26,358 bases of DNA from a virus. The stretch lies in IMG/VR virus record IMGVR_UViG_3300044608_001572, positions 1 through 26,358 of that record. One strand, written 5' to 3'. Of this stretch, positions 1-7,848 are shown piece by piece. The notes under the pieces were generated by a model. The model had not been told where the DNA came from and did no database searches. It saw only the letters and a program-made list of their open reading frames with translations. Position 1 is the first letter of the stretch. Each line of letters opens with the position of its first letter. Position numbers and translations under genes: made by a program.

Positions 1-463
1 TGTACATAGCTATCTGTTGTTTGGTGTCTGCTATCCACTGGTCACGATCTATGCCGTAAAATTTACAAGGTTTTTCATCCGGAGCAGCAATCATTATGCT
101 GCGGCCCTGGCGACGCCATGGTGCAAATTTTTTGTAAGAGAAATAAGTATGCCAACGATGTTCGGATCTTGCAATCAAGTCATGATGTTGTAGATTGTTT
201 TTGACTATTCTATGCCATAGCTTCCAACCATGAGGGTTGTGAGCTGTGATTTCGTTGCCAAAATATCCTGTGTCAACATAATAGAACGTTCTTCCGTCGT
301 TCCAACAACGTTGCATGATCTTGTGCTTGAGTATGCCACGCAACACTATGGGTTCTAAACTGTCTTCATAGACAAAATCCTGTGTGGCAGTGGGCTTGCG
401 GCCCATGCTGGCTGCTAGTGTGTTGATATAAGTGTCCTGACCATCTTTGCTGAGAAATATCAT
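1..463 (-). CDS. Conserved phage protein of unknown function, C-terminus cut by window edge
   Basis: An open frame starts with ATG at 463-461 and runs off the left edge, giving about 154 visible residues. The start overlaps the stop of the glycosyltransferase gene by 4 nt (ATGA), so the two are probably translationally coupled. Visible motifs are FYYVDTGYFGN (about 60-70), HRIVKNNLQHHD (about 84-95) and IMIAAPDEKPCKFYGID (about 124-140). From memory this motif set recurs in a protein family of environmental T4-like phages that sits beside glycosyltransferases and nucleotidyltransferases. I know no assigned function. A role in surface-glycan synthesis is inferred only from its neighbours. The protein is incomplete, so no fold call is offered. 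Confidence 0.8.
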   Translation of the reverse strand, partial: MIFLSKDGQDTYINTLAASMGRKPTATQDFVYEDSLEPIVLRGILKHKIMQRCWNDGRTFYYVDTGYFGNEITAHNPHGWKLWHRIVKNNLQHHDLIARSEHRWHTYFSYKKFAPWRRQGRSIMIAAPDEKPCKFYGIDRDQWIADTKQQIAMY

Positions 464-1143
464 TTCATGTGCTGTTGACAATATTCGGTATAGATGCGCT
501 CTCTATGCCATTCTTCCGATTGTGGTGTGTCGGCGAACTCGTGAAAACACGGTGTACCCAGTGTATAGTGCAGCAGTTTTGCATCTGGATTGGCTCCGTA
601 TTCATCTGGTAACCAATTCCATTCTGGCGCTAGCTCACCAATGCGATCATCTTCCAGCCATGAGAATCTATGCAGGAAACTGCCTGTGGATCGTTGTACA
701 AATTCTGGAGTGAGTTTGCGATTGGGATAGGTGCTGCAATTCCAAAGTATCACACTGCTCCAGTTCTTTCTTGGATAATCTTCGTTCACACTGCCAAGGT
801 ATTTTTCTCGGCGTTTGGTTTTATAGTCGTGTTTGACCACCATGACATCCTTGCTCATGCTCTGCATATCCCAAAGCTCGGCTATGTCACCACGCACAAT
901 CATGTCACCATCAATAAAAATTGCCCAACCTTGCCAGCCCATGAGATAGGGCACCAAGAATCTTGTGTAGATAAAATGATTGCTGCCGTCTGTGTGCGTT
1001 TCTGTGTAGTCTCGAAACAGGTTCAATGCTACAGGAACAATGGCCACAGGAACGGAACTGTTGCGTATGATACTGTTGACGCAGGTATGATACGCAATGG
1101 CTTCTCTTGGGTCATAGCCTACAAATATTGGAATTGGTTTCAT
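460..1143 (-). CDS. GT8-like (GT-A fold) glycosyltransferase
   Basis: This 227-residue protein begins FVGYDPRE, typical of the nucleotide-sugar-binding first strand of GT8-like enzymes. It carries a DxD-type metal site in IFIDGDMIVRGD (Asp78 and Asp80). Further family features are KNWSSVILWN (about 126-135) and an LHYTLGTP segment near 191-198, corresponding to the C-terminal His region that contacts the diphosphate. It should transfer a sugar from a nucleotide-sugar donor in the cytoplasm; donor and acceptor cannot be told. It overlaps the upstream methyltransferase by 4 nt and the downstream unknown gene by 4 nt, so all three are likely one translational unit. Seen: motifs and overlaps. Known: GT8 chemistry. 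Inferred: glycan assembly with the nearby nucleotidyltransferase-cupin protein. Confidence 0.82.
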   Translation of the reverse strand: MKPIPIFVGYDPREAIAYHTCVNSIIRNSSVPVAIVPVALNLFRDYTETHTDGSNHFIYTRFLVPYLMGWQGWAIFIDGDMIVRGDIAELWDMQSMSKDVMVVKHDYKTKRREKYLGSVNEDYPRKNWSSVILWNCSTYPNRKLTPEFVQRSTGSFLHRFSWLEDDRIGELAPEWNWLPDEYGANPDAKLLHYTLGTPCFHEFADTPQSEEWHRERIYTEYCQQHMK

Positions 1144-1571
1144 TTTTTACAAACTGATAATATGTATCTGCCGTGTCGATGATGTTTAACACTGCTGTAG
1201 AACTTATGCAACAGTGTGTCAATGGATGACTCAGTGTATGCTCGACGCCATTCCTTTTTGATCTTGACTGGCAAAGTCAAGATCACACAATTGTCAGCAG
1301 CCCGAACCGCATTGTCCAAGGCCTGATCAGGATTTTCTAAATACTCCAACACTCCTAATACAAGAGCAAGATCAAATTTTTGTTGAAAATCCAGTGGCGT
1401 AGAAATGTCAGCTATAATGTCTGCTGAATACACAATATCAACACCAAGATATTGTGACGGACGGACGTGCTCAAGCACTTCACAGTTACCGCATCCAAAA
1501 TCAATTATGCTTATATTGTCAGGAATATAAGTTTTAACAAAACTCCAACGATCACTCCAGGGATTGGCCAT
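1140..1571 (-). CDS. Class I SAM-dependent methyltransferase (small)
   Basis: This 143-residue protein has a clear SAM-binding motif I, IIDFGCGNCEVLE (about 22-34), an acidic end of strand 2 (LGVDI, 42-46) and a motif IV/post-I region FDLALVLGVLEYLENP. It resembles the MetW/Methyltransf_11 type, and at 143 residues it is close to a minimal Rossmann core with no substrate-recognition domain. The ATG at 1571-1569 lies 6 nt after the stop of the nucleotidyltransferase-cupin gene, and its own stop overlaps the GT8 start by 4 nt. Its substrate is unknown; a sugar or glycan intermediate is plausible from context. No DNA-methylase motif such as DPPY or NPPY is visible. Confidence 0.8.
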   Translation of the reverse strand: MANPWSDRWSFVKTYIPDNISIIDFGCGNCEVLEHVRPSQYLGVDIVYSADIIADISTPLDFQQKFDLALVLGVLEYLENPDQALDNAVRAADNCVILTLPVKIKKEWRRAYTESSIDTLLHKFYSSVKHHRHGRYILSVCKK

Positions 1572-1577
1572 AATGGG

Positions 1578-2333
1578 TCATCGGCGTTCTATGTCATTTT
1601 CTATACAGTTGTCACCAAACTGTATTTCAATCAGTTTCAATGGCTGATTAGTTTCGTTGCACAGTTGATGCCATTCATTGCGATTGATCCAGCAGTGCTG
1701 ATGCACCACAAGTTTGCATTTGGGCTCTATGTCAGTGGCACGATTGAGGGTGTACACCGTGGCTTCGCCTTCGGCCACGAACCAAAACTCTGCTCGCTGA
1801 TCATGACGTTGCATGCTGAGATGTTGTCCCGGCTCCACTGTGAGTTCTTTGAGTTTGGTTTCTGAACCAACTTCATGTAACACTCTATAATAGCCCCAGG
1901 TGCGATCAGTGCGCGGACTCTTCCAGTCCTGAAGAATCCAACTGCTACTGTTGGCTTTGTCTTCTCCGCCTACTCCAAACACAAACTCCACATCATCAAA
2001 TACCATTTCAGGAATATTGTTGGCAGTTCTATCGCCGCCGTTGGCAAACACAATCTGATAGGCTGGATATCTTTCACGCACACGTTGGATGGCAGCCTTG
2101 GAGCTGCCATCACTGTCGTCAAAATCTATCACCCAGTCTACACCTTGCATGGCTGACAGCACTGCACCGCGTTCAGACCAGGGCATGAAAGGACGACCTT
2201 TTTTGCGTGTCAACCAATCATCACTGTTGAGCCCAACTACCAGAATATCACCTAGAGCGCGAGCAGCCTGTAGGTATCGCACATGGCCAGAATGAATGGG
2301 GTCAAATCCCCCGGTAACAATCACTATTTTCAT
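1578..2333 (-). CDS. Nucleotidyltransferase-cupin fusion (HldE/RfaE-type cytidylyltransferase plus ManC-type cupin)
   Basis: Residues 1-135 form a cytidylyltransferase-like domain with GGFDPIHSGH (HxGH at 14-17) followed by RYLQAARALGDILVVGLNSD, close in pattern to the adenylyltransferase half of HldE/RfaE. The usual ISST signature is replaced by NSSSW (about 128-132). Residues 146-251 form a cupin resembling the C-terminal domain of type II phosphomannose isomerase/ManC: WGYYRVLHEV, KELTVEPGQHLSMQRHDQRAEFW (metal ligands probably His177 and Glu182) and an EIQFGDNCIENDI end. The fusion suggests activation plus isomerisation or epimerisation of a sugar phosphate. The ATG at 2333 is preceded by a late-promoter-like box and is one of few starts here not overlapped by an upstream gene. 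I recall the same fusion in other marine phages, so it is probably not a recent local join. Confidence 0.85.
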   Translation of the reverse strand: MKIVIVTGGFDPIHSGHVRYLQAARALGDILVVGLNSDDWLTRKKGRPFMPWSERGAVLSAMQGVDWVIDFDDSDGSSKAAIQRVRERYPAYQIVFANGGDRTANNIPEMVFDDVEFVFGVGGEDKANSSSWILQDWKSPRTDRTWGYYRVLHEVGSETKLKELTVEPGQHLSMQRHDQRAEFWFVAEGEATVYTLNRATDIEPKCKLVVHQHCWINRNEWHQLCNETNQPLKLIEIQFGDNCIENDIERR

Positions 2334-2338
2334 GTTGA

Positions 2339-2346
2339 TATTTATA
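2339..2346 (-). promoter_or_regulatory. T4 late promoter-like TATAAATA box before the nucleotidyltransferase-cupin gene
   Basis: On the minus strand this reads TATAAATA, an exact match to the T4 late promoter core recognised by gp55. Only 5 nt separate it from the ATG at 2333, so a start about 6 nt downstream would give an almost leaderless message. It sits in a 29-nt non-coding gap, and no Shine-Dalgarno sequence is seen. Confidence 0.55.
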
Positions 2347-2362
2347 GACGTATATTTCTACG

Positions 2363-2902
2363 CTAAAAACATTTTTTTAGCATATCATAATTTTTGTCTG
2401 GGCTCACAAACCATACATTGTCTGGCCCAACTTCAAAATTAGGAAAACGTTCGGACACTGCTTGATGAACTGCAGGAAAGTTGATATCGTGTCCTATGAA
2501 CCATCCTGATGATTTGAGCTTGGGATTCCAAGCATCTATATCGCGAACTACAGATTTATAACTGTGTCCAGCATCAATAAAATAAAAATCAAGACTGTGA
2601 TCAGGAACATTGCATGACACAATCCAACTTGTGCCTGGCAAAACTTTCAATCGTTCGCCGTAACGGTTTGCAACTGCGCTGTTGTAAAATTGTGAAATGT
2701 CTTTGTCGGCTGCCCACATTGTGAGAGCAGGATTTTGATCCAGCAGATAAAAACTGGTTCTGCCTGTGCGCACACCTATCTCTGCTCCCTGTGTCCAGCC
2801 AAAATGTTTGACCAAATCATTGATAAACATTTCTCTGCGATTGTGACCACCAACACTGTTGTATGTTTTAGGCACATACAATAATTGTTTGCCTGGCTTC
2901 AT
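2363..2902 (-). CDS. Class I SAM methyltransferase (Methyltransf_24-like)
   Basis: I place the start at the ATG at 2902-2900, which overlaps the uvsY stop (ATGA). This gives 179 residues and avoids a long N-terminal extension lying inside uvsY. The SAM-binding glycine loop is GAEIGVRTGRTS (39-50). FYFIDAGHSYKSVVRDIDAW (106-125), followed by SGWFIGHDI, is typical of the Methyltransf_24 family. In that family the D-x-GHSY stretch holds catalytic or metal-contacting residues, and sugar O-methyltransferases and related enzymes are common members. The substrate here is unknown. Context with a nucleotidyltransferase-cupin protein and a GT8 enzyme suggests a glycan or nucleotide sugar. Alternatives are small-molecule O-methylation. 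Confidence 0.8.
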   Translation of the reverse strand: MKPGKQLLYVPKTYNSVGGHNRREMFINDLVKHFGWTQGAEIGVRTGRTSFYLLDQNPALTMWAADKDISQFYNSAVANRYGERLKVLPGTSWIVSCNVPDHSLDFYFIDAGHSYKSVVRDIDAWNPKLKSSGWFIGHDINFPAVHQAVSERFPNFEVGPDNVWFVSPDKNYDMLKKCF

Positions 2903-3351
2903 AGTGTGACGTCTTCCATGCCGGCTGTGCGCAGTCTCACAATGTGACCCATTTGCCACTGTTTGCTGTCAAGACCTTTCAACACGCCTAACCATTTGTT
3001 GCGAATCAGTGCAACTTCGTTGATAATGGTTTCCATGTCAATGACTTCGTCCTCGCCATCCACATACTTTTCAGCATCTCGAGCGCTGAGAGCTCGAGCA
3101 TAGGCTTCAAGATATTTTTGAAAGTGAGTACGGCGAATCTTGCGCAGTCTGATGTTGAGGTATTCAAGCACTGCTTCAATTTCCTGCAGTTGATTGAATC
3201 TCTGTTCGGTGATGCCTGGCAGCTCTTTGATACGATGTTCCAGAACGCCGGAGATCTTGCAGTCGCGTTTGGCCTCCTGTAATTCACGCTCATAGTGAGC
3301 GATGAAATCAGGAATATATGATAAATCTTGAACTATTCGGCTATACCACAT
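2899..3351 (-). CDS. uvsY: UvsY-like recombination mediator
   Basis: This 150-residue, highly charged helical protein matches my recollection of UvsY from marine T4-like phages, notably the stretch KYVDGEDEVIDM (95-106) and the C-terminal LRTAGMEDVTL. T4 UvsY is 137 residues. It binds gp32-coated single-stranded DNA and loads UvsX, promoting recombination-dependent replication and repair. The assignment is supported by uvsX and gp32 in the same window. The ATG at 3351 overlaps the stop of the upstream radical SAM gene by 11 nt, so uvsY translation is probably coupled to that gene. Similarity to T4 UvsY itself is weak by eye; the call rests mainly on the marine-phage motif pattern and context. 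Confidence 0.8.
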   Translation of the reverse strand: MWYSRIVQDLSYIPDFIAHYERELQEAKRDCKISGVLEHRIKELPGITEQRFNQLQEIEAVLEYLNIRLRKIRRTHFQKYLEAYARALSARDAEKYVDGEDEVIDMETIINEVALIRNKWLGVLKGLDSKQWQMGHIVRLRTAGMEDVTL

Positions 3352-4540
3352 GGTCCAGCCATTTTACAAAACTTTCAGGGAATATGTCAAGTCTCAACTG
3401 TCTTCTACGAGCAAACTCCTTGACGTAGTTTTGACAATTTTGCTTTTGGACTGGAGTGGGTTCGATCATGATAGATTGTAGAATTAAGTTTTTTGCCTCA
3501 GGCGGTAATTGATCCACTGAGTCCAAAATGATCTGCTTGCTTTGATCATCCATGACATGCAGCGCCAAATAGTCAGGGTCTGTACAGGACGAAAAAGCCG
3601 CAGGCACCATGCCAGCCCAGTCAATGAATTTTTTCAAACCAAAAACTGTGACATTGCTGAGTACACTGTTGAAACTGAAGCTGATACGGCGTTGCTCTAT
3701 GGCCTCGATGTTTTGTTCAAAACGTTTCCAAGAGTTGCCTGCGCGATTGAACTCATATAAGTTGTCGCAGTTTTCGGCACTGACCACTAGACTGACGTTG
3801 GGATACATTGACACTGTGTCAAGATCGCGCTGCAACCGCTTGTTGTCAACTCCAAGGCCTGTCCACACAGTGACAGGAATGGCAAAAGGCATTTGAGCCA
3901 AAAGATCCGCAAGATCGTTGTACAAAAATGGTTCTCCGCCTGATATCATGATACCACACAGTTTGCCACTGTGTACCAAAGTGCCAATTTCTTTTATCAA
4001 CAAGCGACGATTGGCAGTGTCAAGATCGCGTTGGCTAACATGCAGTCGCACACGATCGCGATCATTCAGAATCAGTCTATCATCACGACCTTGCACAGTG
4101 TCATAGTCACCGTGTTGTTGTACTTCTCTAATCCAGGCTGTGCTATAGTGTTTGCAACAGTAACTACAGGTCATGTTGCAGTCTTTGCCCACCATGATGT
4201 TGAGAATCTCAGGATCACTGTGTAGCTCAGTGTGTGTTACTTTATCACTGTTCATGGTCAGTCGACGACTGGCCACGCCCTGTGATTCTGGTATCCAACA
4301 TGTTCCGTTACAACTGGCCACTTGCAGTCCATTGAGCATGGCTGCTCGTTCAGCCAACAATTCAGGTGTGTTAAAAAGTTTTCCTGAATTGCTGCGTAAC
4401 CAATCAAAGTTCACACGCTGTGGAGCAGCTGAACAGCAACTCTGCAGTTGACTTTTGTCAAGATCTACACTGAGCCACCAAAATTTTTGACTGCAATAGA
4501 ATTTTGGGTCTACGTCACTCGTCCCAATCGGGTTCGTCAT
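3341..4540 (-). CDS. Radical SAM enzyme, long divergent form
   Basis: From the ATG at 4540 the protein has 399 residues; a TTG 30 nt upstream is less likely. The 4Fe-4S/SAM motif is CNMTCSYCCKHY, with Cys121, Cys125 and Cys128 in CxxxCxxC spacing and an additional adjacent Cys129. The SAM-binding GGEPF follows at 201-205. An N-terminal cysteine set (Cys16, Cys35, Cys36, Cys77, Cys81) could hold an auxiliary cluster, as in N-terminal twitch radical SAM proteins. It differs from the other three by a long insertion between the CxxxCxxC motif and GGEP (about 75 residues) and by its FYCSQKFWWLSVDLD start, which I recall as a distinct environmental-phage subfamily. It overlaps the small acidic gene by 26 nt and uvsY by 11 nt. 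The substrate is unknown. Confidence 0.85.
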   Translation of the reverse strand: MTNPIGTSDVDPKFYCSQKFWWLSVDLDKSQLQSCCSAAPQRVNFDWLRSNSGKLFNTPELLAERAAMLNGLQVASCNGTCWIPESQGVASRRLTMNSDKVTHTELHSDPEILNIMVGKDCNMTCSYCCKHYSTAWIREVQQHGDYDTVQGRDDRLILNDRDRVRLHVSQRDLDTANRRLLIKEIGTLVHSGKLCGIMISGGEPFLYNDLADLLAQMPFAIPVTVWTGLGVDNKRLQRDLDTVSMYPNVSLVVSAENCDNLYEFNRAGNSWKRFEQNIEAIEQRRISFSFNSVLSNVTVFGLKKFIDWAGMVPAAFSSCTDPDYLALHVMDDQSKQIILDSVDQLPPEAKNLILQSIMIEPTPVQKQNCQNYVKEFARRRQLRLDIFPESFVKWLDHVV

Positions 4541-4751
4541 CGTATTCTTCTTCGTCTTCCTGTTGATCAAGATACGCAGCTAAAGCTCGTTTGATGTCAG
4601 CATCGCCTTTGAAAGCGTCACGAATGTCATCTGGGTCACAGTCATTGTCAATCATGGTGCTGACCACTATTTCTGCTGCTTCGGACCGATCCACTGCTGG
4701 AATTAAGTGTTTTAGTTCATCCCAAAGATCTGTTACCAAAACGTCAATCAT
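4515..4751 (-). CDS. Small acidic conserved phage protein
   Basis: This 78-residue protein has a predicted helical N-terminal part (VTDLWDELKHLIPAVDRSEA) and a strongly acidic C-terminal tail (EDEEEYDDEPDWDE). It starts at an ATG that shares one nucleotide with the uvsX stop (TAATG), so it is coupled to uvsX. I recall a similar short protein with DPDD and an acidic tail near uvsX in environmental T4-like phages, without an assigned function. An acidic tail next to UvsX could mean a recombination accessory or a DNA mimic. It could also be a substrate of the radical SAM enzyme whose gene overlaps it, but it lacks a recognisable leader/core layout. Its function is unknown. Confidence 0.75.
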   Translation of the reverse strand: MIDVLVTDLWDELKHLIPAVDRSEAAEIVVSTMIDNDCDPDDIRDAFKGDADIKRALAAYLDQQEDEEEYDDEPDWDE

Positions 4752-5806
4752 TACGCCTCCTCTGTGTCTGGTGTTACTGTGTGGTCTTTGATGTTGGCAA
4801 AGTCTGCCATTAATTTATCAAGGCAACCGTCTTCGTTGCTTTCCCAGGCCTTGCGGAACTGTTTGATAACTTCGCCATCTGTGGTAGTAAATGCCAGACG
4901 ATTACCATCTTTCTTGAGCAGGCCTTTTTTCTCAGCCAAGTCAACAAGGCCACTGTAGGGATTCATGCCTGTTTCATAGGGAATCTTGACCTGCACACCT
5001 TCAAAGGGCTTGGCATAACGAGTTTTCATGACCTTGCAGGCACTACGAATACCCATGACATCTGAAATCTTGTTGCCATCTTCGTCCTCTTTGAGCTTGA
5101 GTTTCTTCATGGCCACCACAATAGAGCTGGCATAGATAAAACCTTGGCCGCCTGAGATCTTGTCATCAGGATCAAACATGTCTTGACTTGCGTAAGTGTG
5201 ATTGGTACACACCAGGCCCACATTGTAGCTACCAAACATGTTGACACAGTTACGAACCAGAGCTGTCAGGGCTTTGGGTTTGCGACCTAGATCGCCTTTG
5301 AGATCACCCGAGTCAAACTGATTGATGTCTGTGGGTGTCAGCAGCATGCCCAGGCTGTCAATCACAAACAGAACCTTGGGGCGTTCGCCGTCGGGCAAGG
5401 CCTTGTATTCTGCCATGAATGTGCTGATGGTTTTGGCCACATCGTCAATCATGGCCATGCTGAGTTTGAGCAGTTTGCTTTCGTCTGTGCTTACGCCTAG
5501 TGCATGCAACCAGGCTTCATCAAGTGCGTTTTCACTGTCAACCAAAACCACATAGATTCCTTGCTCTTGTGCATTCTTGATGATATTGCCGCTGCAGATA
5601 TAGCTCTTGCCTGCACCTGATTCTCCAGCAAACACTGTGACTTTGCCCAGGGGTACTCCGCGGTTGAAGTCTCCGGAAATTAGATAGTTCAGTGCATAGT
5701 TGCCGGTAGAGATCCAGTCAGTGGGATCGTTAAAGCCAATTGATAGTCCATCAATGCTTTTGGTAATTTCTTTTCTAAATTTGCTTACGTCAAAGGGTTT
5801 AGCCAT
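4751..5806 (-). CDS. uvsX: UvsX-type RecA-like recombinase
   Basis: I choose the ATG at 5806 (351 residues) over a TTG at 5821. GAGG lies about 9 nt before the ATG. Walker A is GESGAGKS (61-68) and Walker B lies in VLFVIDSLGML (145-155). The N-terminal FRKEITKSIDGLSIGF and the motif ISGGQGFIYASSIVVAM, which aligns with the DNA-binding loop 2 region, fit T4 UvsX rather than bacterial RecA. T4 UvsX is 391 residues. The enzyme forms filaments on single-stranded DNA and drives strand exchange with UvsY and gp32, supporting recombination-dependent replication. The start overlaps the SGNH hydrolase stop by 8 nt, which is an unusual neighbour for a recombinase. Confidence 0.95.
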   Translation of the reverse strand: MAKPFDVSKFRKEITKSIDGLSIGFNDPTDWISTGNYALNYLISGDFNRGVPLGKVTVFAGESGAGKSYICSGNIIKNAQEQGIYVVLVDSENALDEAWLHALGVSTDESKLLKLSMAMIDDVAKTISTFMAEYKALPDGERPKVLFVIDSLGMLLTPTDINQFDSGDLKGDLGRKPKALTALVRNCVNMFGSYNVGLVCTNHTYASQDMFDPDDKISGGQGFIYASSIVVAMKKLKLKEDEDGNKISDVMGIRSACKVMKTRYAKPFEGVQVKIPYETGMNPYSGLVDLAEKKGLLKKDGNRLAFTTTDGEVIKQFRKAWESNEDGCLDKLMADFANIKDHTVTPDTEEA

Positions 5807-6725
5807 GTTTGTCTGCCTCAATAAAATTTAAAATACGTTCAAAATAAATTTGATGCTGCCTGGGTCCTGGGTGTGTTCCATCTTGTGCATAATCAACAAA
5901 ACCTGCAGTTGAATTTTTTATCTCATCAACCAAGTCTATAAATCTTGGATACTGTTTCAGCAGTGCCGACATCCAGTTTATGTCCAATAGGTTCACTAGA
6001 TAAAGTGTGACACCCAGTTTGTTGCAGAAGTTAATTACCTGCTGTACACTACGCAGGCAAAATAAGGTCTGTGTTTCGCTTTCAAAGTAGTCAATGTTCC
6101 AATACCTACGATCGCGATCCAGTCCAGTATAGGTGTTGACAGTTTCACACTGCATTTGCCAGTCTTGAGCATAGTCGACTCTACCAACATTGGTAAGTCC
6201 CCAGATCACAATATCGCCGGGCCGCAGATCTGCGGTCATGATTTGATCCGCACTCCACCAAACACTGGTGCCACCGCGAGCAAGATTGATCGACGACATG
6301 TCCAGAGCCAGTGCCAACCGGTTGCGCCATTTCTCATGGAGTTCAACATCCAGAGCTTCGGTCATGCTACATCCTGCTGTCCACAACACCGGTGAATCAA
6401 CATGCCGCACAGATTCACACTCAAGAGCAGGGCACTGCCAGTCCACTGCAACGCCGCGACGACTCAGTGCATTGAACAGTCGGCCATAGGCAGCAAAGTT
6501 ATCGTTATTGTGTTTGTCAAAGTCAAAGTTGACCAATTGCACATCACGTGCTGCCTGCACTGCTGATTCAATGTTGTTGTAGCCAAGGTCCTCCACTGTG
6601 GTTTTGAAATTCAACACAGTGCTGGACGCTAGCATGGCCGCAAGATTTCCTGCTGACAACCATTGAGCATCATTATCATGCCAGGCATGATATTGGTGAC
6701 TGATGTATAGAGTGTCAATGGCCAT
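5799..6725 (-). CDS. SGNH/GDSL hydrolase-like protein
   Basis: From the ATG at 6725 the protein has 308 residues; a longer frame to 6803 lies inside the upstream radical SAM gene and is rejected. The C-terminal two thirds carry SGNH blocks: the nucleophile Ser120 in AGCSMTEA, glycine block II in NLARGGTS (about 147-154), Asn179 in WGLTNVGR and the catalytic Asp282/His285 in DGTHPG. Residues 1-105 lack recognisable motifs. SGNH enzymes hydrolyse or transfer esters, often O-acetyl groups on glycans, so this may trim or add acyl groups in the pathway encoded around it. It overlaps the radical SAM gene by 11 nt and uvsX by 8 nt. No signal peptide is seen, so it acts in the cytoplasm or in the virion. 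Confidence 0.78.
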   Translation of the reverse strand: MAIDTLYISHQYHAWHDNDAQWLSAGNLAAMLASSTVLNFKTTVEDLGYNNIESAVQAARDVQLVNFDFDKHNNDNFAAYGRLFNALSRRGVAVDWQCPALECESVRHVDSPVLWTAGCSMTEALDVELHEKWRNRLALALDMSSINLARGGTSVWWSADQIMTADLRPGDIVIWGLTNVGRVDYAQDWQMQCETVNTYTGLDRDRRYWNIDYFESETQTLFCLRSVQQVINFCNKLGVTLYLVNLLDINWMSALLKQYPRFIDLVDEIKNSTAGFVDYAQDGTHPGPRQHQIYFERILNFIEADKHG

Positions 6726-7848
6726 ACAACACCGGAAACACTGCCTGGCTGTTGCATCCACGACGTTGATCCAAGATGGCCAACTGTTTAAGACTGTGTG
6801 CAAAATTTTTGGTCACTGGAGTTTGCAGATATCTCAAAAGATTTTGGTAACTGTTTTCCAACAAGAAACCTGGATTGTCCTCAATGCGTCGCTGTAATTC
6901 TTTCACAACAGATTCTAACACACTGTCAGGCAAATGTCTAATGTTTAGATGATCTGGCTCCAATAATGCACCAATCACAAATGCATTGGCATGAAAGCCT
7001 TGGCAACGTAACCAATCAACACAGTCAAATATTGACAGTGGGTTCAGTAAAAAATGCAGCATGTTGAAAGTGATGCGGTGTTCCAGTTGTTGAATGTGTT
7101 TGAGATTGGTAACAAAATCATTCCAACTTCCTCCCCAACGAATGTATTCAAACTCATCGTTCATGGATTCTACACTGATGGTCCAATGTACATTTTTGAA
7201 TTCGCACACTCGTTCAAACACTTGGGTATCCACCCGACTGAGATTGGTATTGATTCTTATGTTGACATCCGGATTCACTGCTGCCAACAGTTCTAAGTTT
7301 TCCTTCATCAACAGTGGTTCACCGCCGGCCAAATAAACATGCTTGAGATTTTTGGCCTGATCCAAGATCCACTGTTTGAAATTTTGTTGTTGTTGATCAC
7401 TGGGGCGGGTTGGCCAAATATCCAGTTCACTGGCCCAGCGACTGCTGTATTCTGGACTGCAATACACGCAGGCAAAATTGCATAGATTGCTCCAGCGTAT
7501 GTCAACAGTGTGTAGTTGATGTTGACCGGGTGTGTACAATTTGGGATTGACCTGTTTTAGTTCGCGAATATAAAAAACTCTGTCGCTAATTATGTTGAAC
7601 CCGCGAGCATCAGCTTCAAGGTCTTTACAGGGTTGACAACTTGATACGGCTTGACCATTTACAATTTTGTTCTGACGGTCAAGATTTTCACCTGTGGTCA
7701 ACAACTGCTCAATGTCATGATTGGCAATGTTGCCCACAGGTTCACTGCTGCGTATGCAGTTTTTGACAGTGCCGTCATGATTGTACATCACACCAGCCCA
7801 AGGCATGGGGCAGAAGTGTGGATTGGTCAACATGTCCTTAGGTGTCAT
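6715..7848 (-). CDS. Radical SAM enzyme with N-terminal twitch-type cysteines
   Basis: From the ATG at 7848 the protein has 377 residues. Upstream TTG 7860 and downstream ATG 7833 are alternatives, and the start is not certain. The radical SAM motif is CNFACVYC (Cys123, Cys127, Cys130), with the SAM-binding GGEPL at 175-179. An N-terminal cluster FCPMPW...NC...SCQPCKD (Cys13, Cys31, Cys71, Cys74) matches the N-terminal twitch layout and probably binds an auxiliary Fe-S cluster. Such auxiliary domains are common in peptide- or sugar-modifying radical SAM enzymes. It overlaps the SDR gene by 11 nt and the SGNH hydrolase gene by 11 nt. It is similar in layout to the 380-residue protein at 16784-17926, including a Trp-Ala pair after CxxxCxxC (SSRWAS versus SSKWAS), so these are probably paralogues. 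Confidence 0.87.
   Translation of the reverse strand: MTPKDMLTNPHFCPMPWAGVMYNHDGTVKNCIRSSEPVGNIANHDIEQLLTTGENLDRQNKIVNGQAVSSCQPCKDLEADARGFNIISDRVFYIRELKQVNPKLYTPGQHQLHTVDIRWSNLCNFACVYCSPEYSSRWASELDIWPTRPSDQQQQNFKQWILDQAKNLKHVYLAGGEPLLMKENLELLAAVNPDVNIRINTNLSRVDTQVFERVCEFKNVHWTISVESMNDEFEYIRWGGSWNDFVTNLKHIQQLEHRITFNMLHFLLNPLSIFDCVDWLRCQGFHANAFVIGALLEPDHLNIRHLPDSVLESVVKELQRRIEDNPGFLLENSYQNLLRYLQTPVTKNFAHSLKQLAILDQRRGCNSQAVFPVLYGH

Noticed and set aside
2903-2959. N-terminal extension of the methyltransferase at 2363-2902
   Set aside because: The added His/Arg-rich residues are a frame-shifted reading of the uvsY end; the ATGA overlap at 2902 matches the local style.
6726-6803. N-terminal extension of the SGNH hydrolase from 6803
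   Set aside because: The extra 26 residues lie wholly inside the radical SAM gene and are not hydrolase-like; the ATG at 6725 gives an overlap like those of the neighbours.
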